Source: Streptomyces glaucescens (GTDB lineage: Bacteria; Actinomycetota; Actinomycetes; Streptomycetales; Streptomycetaceae). Taken from it: a stretch of DNA of 64,000 bases. The notes under the pieces are model-generated. The model did not search any database and was not told where the DNA came from. It saw only the letters and a program-made list of their open reading frames with translations. Position numbers and translations under genes: made by a program. Shown here in pieces: positions 57,081-64,000 of this stretch; position 1 is the stretch's first letter; each line of letters starts with the position of its first letter. Where the stretch lies: positions 1,941,501-2,005,500 of the forward strand of contig NZ_CP009438.1 in the NCBI RefSeq assembly GCF_000761215.1, in the 5' to 3' direction.

Positions 57081-58037
57081 ATGCCGCACGCCACACAGCA
57101 CGCGGACGCCGCTCCCGACGTCGCCGCCGCGGACCTGGACACGGCCCTGCGAGGCGGCCCCTTCCACGTCGCGCTGCGCGCCGCGATCGCCGCCCGCGGA
57201 CTGCCCCTGCAGCGGGTGCAGCACCACCTGTCGCGGTACGGCGTGAAGGTCGGCGTCACCAGCCTGAGCTACTGGCAGCAGGGCGCCCGCCGGCCACAGC
57301 GCCCCGAGTCGCTGCGGGCGGTGCGGGCGCTGGAGGAGATACTCCAGCTGCCCGACGAGTCGCTGATCCGGCTGCTCGCCGAGACCGACGAGCGCTCCGG
57401 GCGGCGGCCCGCGACCCGCTCCTACCGGTCCCTCGTCGAGGCCTCGGACGTCCTGGGCCGGCTGCTGGGCGAGCTGGGCGCCCAGCTCGACTGCGGCCTG
57501 CACATGCTCGGTCACCACGAGCGGGTGCGGATCGGGGCCCGCCGCGAGCTGACGGCGCGCGAGTCCCACCACATCGTGCGCGCCCACCAGGACGGCGTCG
57601 ACCGCTTCGTGGCCGTGCACCACGGCGACCCGGGCTGCGCGCCGGAGCGGATGACCGTGCACGCCCTGGACAACTGCCGCACCGGTCGCGTGCGCTGGCA
57701 CCGGGGCACGGGAGTGGTCGTCGCCGAGCTGCTGTTCGACACCCGGCTGCGCGCGGGGGACACCTTCCTCTTCCGGTACGGCGTCGAGGACGGCACGGCC
57801 GGGGTGTCCCGCGAGTACCTCCGCGGGTTCGGGCCGGCGGGCGGGCAGTACGCCCTCCAGGTGCGGTTCGACGAGCGCGCCCTGCCGGCGCGCTGCCACC
57901 GCTTCACCCAGCACTCGGCGGCGGCCCCCCGCAGCGGCCGCCAGGAACTGGCCCTGTCCGGCCGCCACCACTCGGTCCACCTCGTGGAGCCGCGGGTGCG
58001 GTCGGGCATCGTGGGCATCGCGTGGGACTGGGAGTGA
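57081..58037 (+). CDS. Streptomyces-type protein with XRE-like N-terminus
   Basis: This 318-residue protein starts with a helical region resembling a helix-turn-helix (FHVALRAAIAARGLPLQRVQHHLSRYGVKVGVTSLSYWQQGARRPQRPESLRAVRALEEIL, read as shorter pieces). The C-terminal two-thirds is beta-rich (RFVAVHHGDPG, NCRTGRVRWHRGTGVVVAELLFDTRL, GDTFLFRYGVEDG) without a known family. Orthologues sit next to uvrC in Streptomyces. A DNA-binding regulator with a sensory domain is the likeliest reading. Confidence 0.7.
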   Translation: MPHATQHADAAPDVAAADLDTALRGGPFHVALRAAIAARGLPLQRVQHHLSRYGVKVGVTSLSYWQQGARRPQRPESLRAVRALEEILQLPDESLIRLLAETDERSGRRPATRSYRSLVEASDVLGRLLGELGAQLDCGLHMLGHHERVRIGARRELTARESHHIVRAHQDGVDRFVAVHHGDPGCAPERMTVHALDNCRTGRVRWHRGTGVVVAELLFDTRLRAGDTFLFRYGVEDGTAGVSREYLRGFGPAGGQYALQVRFDERALPARCHRFTQHSAAAPRSGRQELALSGRHHSVHLVEPRVRSGIVGIAWDWE

Positions 58038-58080
58038 GGCGCAGGCCCTGAAGGCCGGTCCCGGTGGCCGGTCAGCCGGC

Positions 58081-58128
58081 CCGCCGGTCCGCCGGTCCGC
58101 CGGTCCGCCGGTCCGCCGGTCCTGCGGT
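58081..58128. repeat. Tandem 8-bp CCGCCGGT repeats
   Basis: Five perfect copies of CCGCCGGT run from 58081 to 58120, followed by a degenerate sixth (CCTGCGGT). The flanks (58060-58200) hold more CCGGTC-like units. It is noncoding and lies between convergent genes. Confidence 0.85.
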
Positions 58129-58196
58129 CCGACCGGCCGGGCTTCCTCCGGTCCTCCGGCCCGTCGGCCCGCCGGTCAGCCGGTCTCCCCCGGTGC

Positions 58197-58622
58197 TCAG
58201 GCCTTCGGGCCCGCCACGATCCTGCCGTTCTCGCTCCGCACCGCCAGCTCCACCAGCGGCACCGTGGCCGGTGCCTGGAGCACCTCGCCGGTCGCGGCGT
58301 CGAACTCGCTGCCGTGGCAGAAGCACGTCAGCCGGGTGCCCTCCAGCTTGGTGATGGGGCAGCTCGCGTGCGTGCAGATCGTGCTGTACGCCTTCAGGGC
58401 GCCCTGCTCGTCGCGGCTGACCACCACGTTCTGCTCGCGGTAGAGGCGGGCGGCGCCCTTCGCGACCTCGCTCTCCGCGCCCAGGTCGACCGGCGCGGTC
58501 GGGGTGGCCGGGGTCTTGCGGGCGCTCTCCGGTGCGCAGGCGGCGATGCCGAGCCCGGCGACGGGAGCGAGCGCGGCTCCGCGCAGGACGGTGCGGCGGC
58601 TCGCGGAGGGGCTGGCGGGCAT
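58197..58622 (-). CDS. Tat-exported Rieske [2Fe-2S] lipoprotein
   Basis: This 141-residue protein has a twin-arginine motif (SRRTVLRG) and a lipobox cysteine (LGIAACAP, about residue 29). The Rieske motif is CTHASCP with CFCHGSEFD (Cys-X-His and Cys-X2-His). It should sit on the outer face of the membrane as a folded electron-transfer protein, since cofactor proteins need Tat. The ATG at 58622 opens directly on the signal. Its redox partner is unknown; it resembles QcrA only in the cluster domain. Confidence 0.88.
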   Translation of the reverse strand: MPASPSASRRTVLRGAALAPVAGLGIAACAPESARKTPATPTAPVDLGAESEVAKGAARLYREQNVVVSRDEQGALKAYSTICTHASCPITKLEGTRLTCFCHGSEFDAATGEVLQAPATVPLVELAVRSENGRIVAGPKA

Positions 58623-58713
58623 GGGGGCTCCACGGGTCGGGGGCTGGTCTCGAAGAGGACGTTTCGACGATAACCGGGCCGCGGGTCCCGGTGTGCGCCC
58701 GGGGTGACCCTGA

Positions 58714-58727
58714 CGTAAGCGTTTACG
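58714..58727. promoter_or_regulatory. LacI-type operator upstream of the regulator-kinase operon
   Basis: CGTAAGCGTTTACG is a 14-bp dyad with the AANCGNTT core typical of LacI-family sites. It is 71-84 bp before the lacI-like ATG. TTTACG (58722-58727) and TACCTT (58746-58751) with an 18-bp spacer may be the promoter it overlaps, implying autoregulation. Confidence 0.6.
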
Positions 58728-58797
58728 CGCGCCCGCCCGATCGGCTACCTTGCCGACGGGAACACCGACACCCCGGTAGCCGGATCGGAGGGGAAGC

Positions 58798-59874
58798 ATG
58801 CCGACCATGGCCGACGTGGCGCGCAGCGCCGGTGTCTCCGTCGCGACCGTCTCCCACGTGCTGAACGGCACCCGGACCGTGCTCCCCCACACCCGCCAGG
58901 CCGTCCTCGACGCGATCGACGAGCTCGGCTACACGCCCAACACCCTCGCCCGCTCCCTGGTCACCTCCCGCACCCGCTCCATCGGCCTCGCGGTGCCGGC
59001 GACCGGCAACCCGTACTTCGCCGAGATCGTCCAGGGCGTCGAGGCCGCCGCCCTGGAGCACGGCTACGGCCTGCTCATCGCCGATCCGCACGACGACCCG
59101 GAGCACGAGCGCAAGGTCGTCCAGCTGCTGCACGAGCGACGGGTGGACGGCATGATCGTCGCCCCGTCCGCCGATCCGGGCGAGCTGGTCGCCTACCTGC
59201 GCCGCCACGACGTACCGGCCGTCCTCCTGGACCGCGTGCCCGACGACCGCGCGGAGGGCGCCCAGCGCTTGGACCAGGTGTGCGCGGAGGGCATCGAGCC
59301 GATGACCCGGCTGGTCACCCACCTCGCCGGCCGGGGCCACCGCCGGATCGGCCTGGTCGCGGGCCGGCCCGGACTCAGCACCACCGCTGAGCGCATCACC
59401 GGCTACCGGCACGGTCTCGCGGCGGCCGGGCTGCCGTTCGAGGAACGGCTCGTGGTCCACGGTGACTCCGGGACGGCGGGCGGCGAACGGGCCACCGCGG
59501 CCCTGATGTCCCTGGCCGCGCCGCCGACCGCGCTCGTCACCGGCAACGACGCGATGACGATCGGTGCCCTGCGCGCCCTGCGGGAGCGGGGCCTCACCGT
59601 CCCCGGTGACATCGCGCTCGCCTGCTTCGACGACTTCCCGTGGGCGGACCTCTTCTCGCCCCGGCTCACCGCGATCGCCCAGCCCGGCAAGGAGCTCGGC
59701 GCGACGGCGGTGCGGGTGCTCCTGGAGCGCCTCGACGCACCGGACCGGCCCGCCCGGACCGTGCGGCTGCCCTGCACGTTCGTCCACCGCACCTCGTGCG
59801 GCTGTCCCGGCCGGCCGTCGCGGCCGGACGCGTCCCAGGGGCCCCGGCGGCCCGAGGAAGGAGCCGATTCGTGA
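58798..59874 (+). CDS. LacI-family transcriptional regulator
   Basis: This 358-residue repressor has the N-terminal LacI HTH (MADVARSAGVSVATVSHVLNG) and hinge, then a periplasmic-binding-protein-like effector domain (IGLAVPATGNPYFAEIVQGVE to LACFDDFPWADLF). A CGCPGRP tail is extra. GGAGGGG precedes the ATG. It overlaps a PfkB kinase gene by GTGA, so the effector is probably a hexose or its phosphate. Confidence 0.9.
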   Translation: MPTMADVARSAGVSVATVSHVLNGTRTVLPHTRQAVLDAIDELGYTPNTLARSLVTSRTRSIGLAVPATGNPYFAEIVQGVEAAALEHGYGLLIADPHDDPEHERKVVQLLHERRVDGMIVAPSADPGELVAYLRRHDVPAVLLDRVPDDRAEGAQRLDQVCAEGIEPMTRLVTHLAGRGHRRIGLVAGRPGLSTTAERITGYRHGLAAAGLPFEERLVVHGDSGTAGGERATAALMSLAAPPTALVTGNDAMTIGALRALRERGLTVPGDIALACFDDFPWADLFSPRLTAIAQPGKELGATAVRVLLERLDAPDRPARTVRLPCTFVHRTSCGCPGRPSRPDASQGPRRPEEGADS

Positions 59875-60779
59875 TCGTCGTCGCCGGTGAGGCCCTGATC
59901 GACCTGGTACCGCAGGGCCCGGGGGCCCTGGCGAGCCTGCGTCCGGCGCCGGGCGGCGGCCCGTACAACACCGCCGTCGCGCTCGGCCGGCTCGGCTCCC
60001 CCACCGCGTTCTGCTCGCGGGTCTCGTCCGACGCCTTCGGGGAAGCCCTGCTCGACGGGCTGCGCGGGGCCGGGGTGGACGTGTCGGGCGTGCAGCGCGG
60101 CGCCGAGCCGACCACGCTCGCCGTCGCCACGGTCGACGCGCACGGCTCGGCCGCCTACTCGTTCTACGTCGACGGCACCGCCGACCGGCTGTTCAGCGCT
60201 CCCGCCACGCTTCCCGCGGGGACCCGCGCGGTGTCCTTCGGCACCTGCTCCCTCGTCCTGGAACCCGGGGCGAGTGCGTATGAGGAGCTGATGCGGGCCG
60301 CGGCCGGGCAGGGCGTGTTCACCGCGCTCGACCCGAACGTCCGGGCGGGCCTGATCCCGGACGCGGACGCCTACCGCGCCCGGTTCCTGACGTGGCTGCC
60401 GTCGGTGACGCTGCTGAAGCTGTCCGAGGAGGACGCGCGGTGGCTCGGCGGCACCCCGCGGGAGTGGCTGGCGGCCGGGCCCTCGGCCGTCGTGATCACC
60501 CGGGGCGGCGACGGGCTGACCGTCTTCACGCGCGACGGCGCCGAGTACTCCGTGCCGGGTGAGAAGGTCGACGTGGTGGACACCATCGGCGCCGGGGACA
60601 CCGTCAACGCGGCCCTGCTGCACGGCCTGGCCGCGCAGCACGCCCTCTCCCCCACCGCGCTCGCCGGTCTGGACGCCGACGGCTGGACCGGGCTGCTGCG
60701 GTTCGCGGCCCGGGCTGCGGCCCTCACCTGCTCACGGGCCGGCGCGGAGCCACCGTACGCGCACGAACTGGCCGGCTGA
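59871..60779 (+). CDS. PfkB-family carbohydrate kinase (fructokinase-like)
   Basis: This 302-residue ribokinase/PfkB-family enzyme phosphorylates a sugar using ATP. It has the N-terminal GEALIDLVP and GGGPYNTAVALGRLG signature 1 and the DTIGAGDTVNAALL signature 2 with catalytic Asp. The GTG overlaps the stop of the LacI-type regulator. Fructokinase is the likeliest activity, but other hexoses fit. Confidence 0.9.
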   Translation: MIVVAGEALIDLVPQGPGALASLRPAPGGGPYNTAVALGRLGSPTAFCSRVSSDAFGEALLDGLRGAGVDVSGVQRGAEPTTLAVATVDAHGSAAYSFYVDGTADRLFSAPATLPAGTRAVSFGTCSLVLEPGASAYEELMRAAAGQGVFTALDPNVRAGLIPDADAYRARFLTWLPSVTLLKLSEEDARWLGGTPREWLAAGPSAVVITRGGDGLTVFTRDGAEYSVPGEKVDVVDTIGAGDTVNAALLHGLAAQHALSPTALAGLDADGWTGLLRFAARAAALTCSRAGAEPPYAHELAG

Positions 60780-60855
60780 CGCGCCGAGGACGACCGCCGT
60801 ACGGCGGGGCGTGCCGGCCTGCGGCGCGGCGGGCTGACGCACGGCGGGGCGGGCT

Positions 60856-61080
60856 GTGACGTACGGCGGGCAGACCGACGCGCCGCCGGGCAGACCGACG
60901 CAGCGGTCGGGCGGCTGGGGCCCTGTGCTCGTGCGGGACGGCGGGGCGGGGTGTGACGTACGCCGGGTTAGACCGACGGACGGCCAGGCAGACCGACGCG
61001 CCGCCGGGCGGACCGACGCAACGGCCGGGCAGGCCGACGCGCCGCCGGGCGGCTGGGGCTCTGTGCCGTGCGGGGCGGCG
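60856..61080. repeat. Two imperfect ~100-130-bp tandem repeats in a convergent gap
   Basis: Copy 1 (60856-60952) and copy 2 (60953 to about 61080) both begin GTGACGTACG and end in a GCGGCTGGGG...GTGCGGG segment. Within them GACCGACGCGCCGCCGGGC-like subunits recur three or more times. It fills most of the 317-bp gap between the kinase and the XRE regulator, and no gene is supported there. Confidence 0.75.
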
Positions 61081-61096
61081 GCCCGGGCCCCGGCCC

Positions 61097-61960
61097 TCAG
61101 CCCGCGCGGCCCACCGCGCGCAAGGCGCCCGGGTGACGGCCGTTGAGGCGGTCCAGGGCGGCCGCCGTGGCCTCGTCGGCGGGCAGGTGGACGACGATCC
61201 GCTGGCCGTCGTCCGGCAGCGCCAGCGTCTCGTGCAGCAGCCGCAGCGGGCCGGCCTCCGGGTGTTCGACGCGCTGTCCGCCGACCCGCCGCGGGGCCGT
61301 CGCGAGATCGGCGAAGCGGTCAGCGAACTCCGCCCCCGCGGTCACCATGAGTTCCTCGGCCAGCTCGGCGGCGTACGGGTCCCGCAGGGGTACGTCGTGC
61401 CGGAGCTGGGCGACCAGGTTGTCGGCCTCGCGGTCCCAGTCGGGGAAGGCGTCGCGGGCGCGGACGTCGGTGAACAGATGGCGGAGCAGGTTGGGGTGCT
61501 CGGCGTCGAGCACGCCGACCGGGCCGAACAGCCGGGCGTAGCCGGTGGTGTGGGCGAGGACGTCGCCGATCCAGTTCAGCACCACGGCGGGGGCGGGCTC
61601 CAGGTGGTCGAGGACGGCGCGCACCGTGGCGCGCGGGGTGCGGCTGAGCGGCGGGGCGGCACCGCACACCAGCGGGTCGCCGCCGTCCGCCTCCTTGACC
61701 AGCCGGCGCAGCACCATCCGGTCGCGCAGCGACAGGCCGAGCGCGTCGGCGAGGGCCCCGAGGACCTGGGCGGAGGGGTTGCGGTCCCGTCCCTGTTCCA
61801 GCCGGGTGAGGTACTCGACGCTGATGCCGGCGAGCGTGGCCAGCTCGGCGCGGCGCAGTCCGGGGGTGCGGCGCCGGGTCCCCGCGGGCAGTCCCGCCTG
61901 TTCCGGGGTCACGGCCTCGCGCCAGGTCCGCAAGTAGGTGCCCAACTCGTTGTCGCTCAC
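61097..61960 (-). CDS. XRE-family regulator with MmyB-like C-terminal domain
   Basis: This 287-residue regulator has a helix-turn-helix (about 32-62: RRAELATLAGISVEYLTRLEQGRDRNPS) and a C-terminal MmyB-like ligand domain (WIGDVLAHTTGYARLFGP, WDREADNLVAQLR, HPEAGPLRLLHETLALPDDGQRIVVHLP). Such regulators usually control a divergent oxidoreductase or YceI gene; here the divergent neighbour, 100 bp away, is a YceI protein. Confidence 0.9.
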   Translation of the reverse strand: MSDNELGTYLRTWREAVTPEQAGLPAGTRRRTPGLRRAELATLAGISVEYLTRLEQGRDRNPSAQVLGALADALGLSLRDRMVLRRLVKEADGGDPLVCGAAPPLSRTPRATVRAVLDHLEPAPAVVLNWIGDVLAHTTGYARLFGPVGVLDAEHPNLLRHLFTDVRARDAFPDWDREADNLVAQLRHDVPLRDPYAAELAEELMVTAGAEFADRFADLATAPRRVGGQRVEHPEAGPLRLLHETLALPDDGQRIVVHLPADEATAAALDRLNGRHPGALRAVGRAG

Positions 61961-62060
61961 CCCGCGAACGTACCAACGCCCGCGCGCCGGAGGGTGGCCC
62001 CGCGACTACCAGGCTTCGCCCGGTCTCCCTGCCGCGCCGGGGCGCCGCCAGGGTGGGGGC

Positions 62061-62627
62061 ATGACGCGAAACGACTCGACGAACACCCTGACCACCGCTC
62101 CGCTGCCGCTGGCCCCCGGGGACTGGGAGCTCGACCCGCTGCACTCGGCCGTCAACTTCACCATCCGCCACCTGGGGATCGCCAAGGTCCGGGGCCGCTT
62201 CGCCGAGGTGCGGGCCGCTCTGCACGTCGGTGAGGTGCCGGCGGACGTGCGGGTGACCGCGGAGATCGCCCTGGCCTCCGTCGACACCGGCAATCCGGAC
62301 CGGGACGCGCACGTGCGGGCGTCCGACCTGCTCGACGTGGAGAAGCGGCCGACGATGACGTTCCGCTCGACGCGGGTGTTCGGCGCGGGCGAGGACTGGA
62401 CCATGGAGGGCGAGCTGACGATCGGCGACGTGACCCGTCCGGTGACGCTCGCCGTGGAGTTCGGCGGTGTGGTGGACGTGCCGGTCGACGGCTCCCGGCA
62501 CGCCGGGTTCGAGGCGACGGGCGAGATCCGCCGCAGCGACTTCGGGCTGGACTTCGCCCCGGGGCTGCTGGGCGACACGGTGAAGATCCAGCTGGACATG
62601 CAGTTCGTGGAACCGCGGGGCGCCTGA
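62061..62627 (+). CDS. YceI-family lipid-binding protein
   Basis: This 188-residue YceI-like beta-barrel (lipocalin-like, polyisoprenoid-binding) has WELDPLHSAVNFTIRHLGIAKVRGRF, DVEKRPTMTFRS and RRSDFGLDF. It lacks a signal peptide, as do many actinobacterial members, so it acts in the cytoplasm. ATG62061 has a GGGTGGGGG run as weak ribosome-binding site. It is probably controlled by the divergent XRE regulator. Confidence 0.88.
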   Translation: MTRNDSTNTLTTAPLPLAPGDWELDPLHSAVNFTIRHLGIAKVRGRFAEVRAALHVGEVPADVRVTAEIALASVDTGNPDRDAHVRASDLLDVEKRPTMTFRSTRVFGAGEDWTMEGELTIGDVTRPVTLAVEFGGVVDVPVDGSRHAGFEATGEIRRSDFGLDFAPGLLGDTVKIQLDMQFVEPRGA

Positions 62628-62636
62628 GACGCGGAC

Positions 62637-62679
62637 GCGCGGTGCCCGGGGGGAACGGGGGTTCCCCGGGGCACCGCGC
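62637..62679. terminator. Bidirectional terminator between yceI and uvrA
   Basis: GCGCGGTGCCC pairs with GGGCACCGCGC, and after a short bulge GGGGAAC pairs with GTTCCCC around a 4-nt loop. It lies 10 bp after the YceI stop and 15 bp after the uvrA stop, between convergent genes. Confidence 0.8.
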
Positions 62680-62693
62680 ACCGGTGTGGACGC

Positions 62694-64000
62694 TCAGGCC
62701 TTGCGGGCCCGCGTCGTCTTCTTCGCGGGCGCCGCCTTCTTGGTGGCGGCCTTCGCGGTGGCCGCGCCGTCGGCGCCCTTGGCGGCCGTCTTCCTGGCCG
62801 TGGCCTTGGCGGCCGTCTTCCGCGCGGAGGTCCGGACCGGTTCGGCGTCGCTGATCCGGTCGGCGCCGAGGATGTCCCGCAGGAACTTGCCGGTGTGGCT
62901 GGCGGGGACCGCCGCGACCTGTTCGGGCGTGCCCTCGGCGACGACGAGGCCGCCGCCCGCGCCACCCTCGGGACCCATGTCGACGAGCCAGTCGGCGGTC
63001 TTGATCACATCGAGGTTGTGCTCGATGACGATCACCGTGTTGCCCTTGTCGACCAGGCCGGACAAGACCTTCAGCAGCTTGCTGATGTCCTCGAAGTGCA
63101 GACCGGTGGTCGGCTCGTCCAGGACGTAGACGGTGCGGCCGGTGGAGCGCTTCTGGAGCTCGCTGGCGAGCTTGACGCGCTGGGCCTCGCCGCCGGACAG
63201 GGTGGTCGCGGACTGGCCGAGCCGGACGTAGCCGAGGCCGACGTCGTGCAGCGTCTTCAGGTGGCGGTTGATCGCGGGGACCGCCTCGAAGAAGTGCATC
63301 GCCTCCTCGATCGGCATGTTCAGGACCTCGGCGATGGACTTGCCCTTGTAGTGGACCTCCAGGGTCTCCCGGTTGTACCGGGCGCCGTGGCAGACCTCGC
63401 ACGGGACGTACACGTCCGGGAGGAAGTTCATCTCGATCTTGATGGTGCCGTCGCCCGCGCAGTTCTCGCAGCGGCCGCCCTTGACGTTGAAGGAGAAGCG
63501 GCCGGGCAGGTAGCCGCGGACCTTCGCCTCGGTGGTCTCGGCGAACAGCTTGCGGATGTGGTCGAAGACGCCGGTGTACGTCGCCGGGTTCGAGCGCGGG
63601 GTGCGGCCGATGGGCGACTGGTCGACGTGCACCACCTTGTCGACGAGGTCGTCGCCCTCCACGCGCGTGTGCCGCCCGGGGACGGTCCGCGCGCCGTTCA
63701 GCTCGCGGGCCAGGTGGGTGTAGAGGATGTCGTTCACCAGGGTCGACTTGCCGGAGCCGGAGACGCCGGTGACCGCGGTGAAGACGCCCAGCGGGAACGA
63801 GACGTCGATGTCCTGGAGGTTGTTCTCCCGGGCACCGTGCACGGTGAGCTGCCGGGACGGGTCGATCGGGCGCCGGACGTCCGGCAGCGGGATGGACTTC
63901 TTGCCCGACAGGTACTGGCCGGTCTGCGACTCGGTGTTGGCGAGCAGTTCCTTCAGGGAGCCGCTGTGCACGACCTTGCCGCCGTGCTCGCCGGCGCCGG
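62694..64000 (-). CDS. uvrA: UvrA excinuclease subunit, C-terminal part (runs off the window)
   Basis: About 435 residues of the damage-recognition ATPase are visible; the 5' part lies beyond 64000. Seen are HSGSLKELL, Walker [10 protein letters not shown], a zinc finger ([29 protein letters not shown] in two pieces), signature LSGGEAQR and Walker [13 protein letters not shown]. An unusual Lys/Ala/Thr-rich tail of about 45 residues ([31 protein letters not shown]) follows the normal end. uvrC is 6 kb away. Confidence 0.95.
   Translation of the reverse strand, partial: GAGEHGGKVVHSGSLKELLANTESQTGQYLSGKKSIPLPDVRRPIDPSRQLTVHGARENNLQDIDVSFPLGVFTAVTGVSGSGKSTLVNDILYTHLARELNGARTVPGRHTRVEGDDLVDKVVHVDQSPIGRTPRSNPATYTGVFDHIRKLFAETTEAKVRGYLPGRFSFNVKGGRCENCAGDGTIKIEMNFLPDVYVPCEVCHGARYNRETLEVHYKGKSIAEVLNMPIEEAMHFFEAVPAINRHLKTLHDVGLGYVRLGQSATTLSGGEAQRVKLASELQKRSTGRTVYVLDEPTTGLHFEDISKLLKVLSGLVDKGNTVIVIEHNLDVIKTADWLVDMGPEGGAGGGLVVAEGTPEQVAAVPASHTGKFLRDILGADRISDAEPVRTSARKTAAKATARKTAAKGADGAATAKAATKKAAPAKKTTRARKA

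Noticed and set aside
58081..58128. Short regular repeats considered as a CRISPR array
   Set aside because: The units are 8 bp, contiguous and without spacers; no cas genes are nearby. The same applies to 60856-61080 and 1270-1330.

Overview
The window is chromosomal DNA of a Streptomyces or a very close relative. GC content is very high, GTG and TTG starts are common, and the genes are typical core genes of that genus: whiA, an actinobacterial suf operon led by sufR, long-form dapD, opcA, an RbpA-family protein, and ctaA/ctaB with pentose-phosphate genes between cytochrome-assembly and glycolysis genes. No rRNA, tRNA, phage, insertion sequence or CRISPR array was recognised. About 57 protein genes are called, two of them cut by the window edges.

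Layout. 1-9 kb: the tail of a sugar-permease gene with an MDR dehydrogenase; a tandem-TerD protein behind an ECF-type promoter; an uncharacterised acidic protein; a secreted nuclease-like EEP protein; a SoxR-box-controlled monooxygenase (ecaC-like); a small membrane protein; a DapA-family enzyme; and a small exported protein. 9.3-17.2 kb: dapD, then the minus-strand operon sufR-sufB-sufD-Rieske-sufC-sufS-sufU-sufT, with a SufR-type operator on its promoter and an iron-box-like dyad just upstream. 17.4-22.6 kb: an AAC(3)-like acetyltransferase, a two-gene ABC exporter, ctaA, an amidohydrolase and a small conserved protein. 22.7-30.7 kb: ctaB facing a tight tkt-tal-zwf-opcA-pgl operon that covers the oxidative and non-oxidative pentose-phosphate pathway.

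30.8-41.3 kb looks most like accessory DNA. It holds an alpha-glucoside-type ABC importer operon (alpha-glucosidase, binding protein, MalF-like and MalG-like permeases), a second binding protein with no lipobox, and a PadR regulator with an ABC exporter. Three copies of one operator-like motif sit in its intergenic regions, and the MalF-like permease carries a large extracytoplasmic insertion. 41.3-48.3 kb returns to central metabolism: a Pro-rich membrane protein, pgi, an RbpA-family gene, secG, tpiA, pgk and gap, so most upper and mid glycolysis genes lie next to the pentose-phosphate operon.

48.5-64 kb: a large secreted M14 carboxypeptidase; the conserved whiA-yvcK-rapZ-uvrC run, fully overlapping; a Streptomyces-type DNA-binding-like protein; a Tat-exported Rieske lipoprotein; a LacI regulator with a sugar kinase; an XRE/MmyB-type regulator divergent from a YceI protein; and the 3' part of uvrA.

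Across the window, at least seven genes have a -10-like element ending 6-7 nt before the start codon and no ribosome-binding site. This suggests leaderless mRNAs for sufR, dapA, dapD, uvrC, ctaA, the alpha-glucosidase gene and the exporter ATPase gene; the TerD gene may be an eighth through an ECF promoter.
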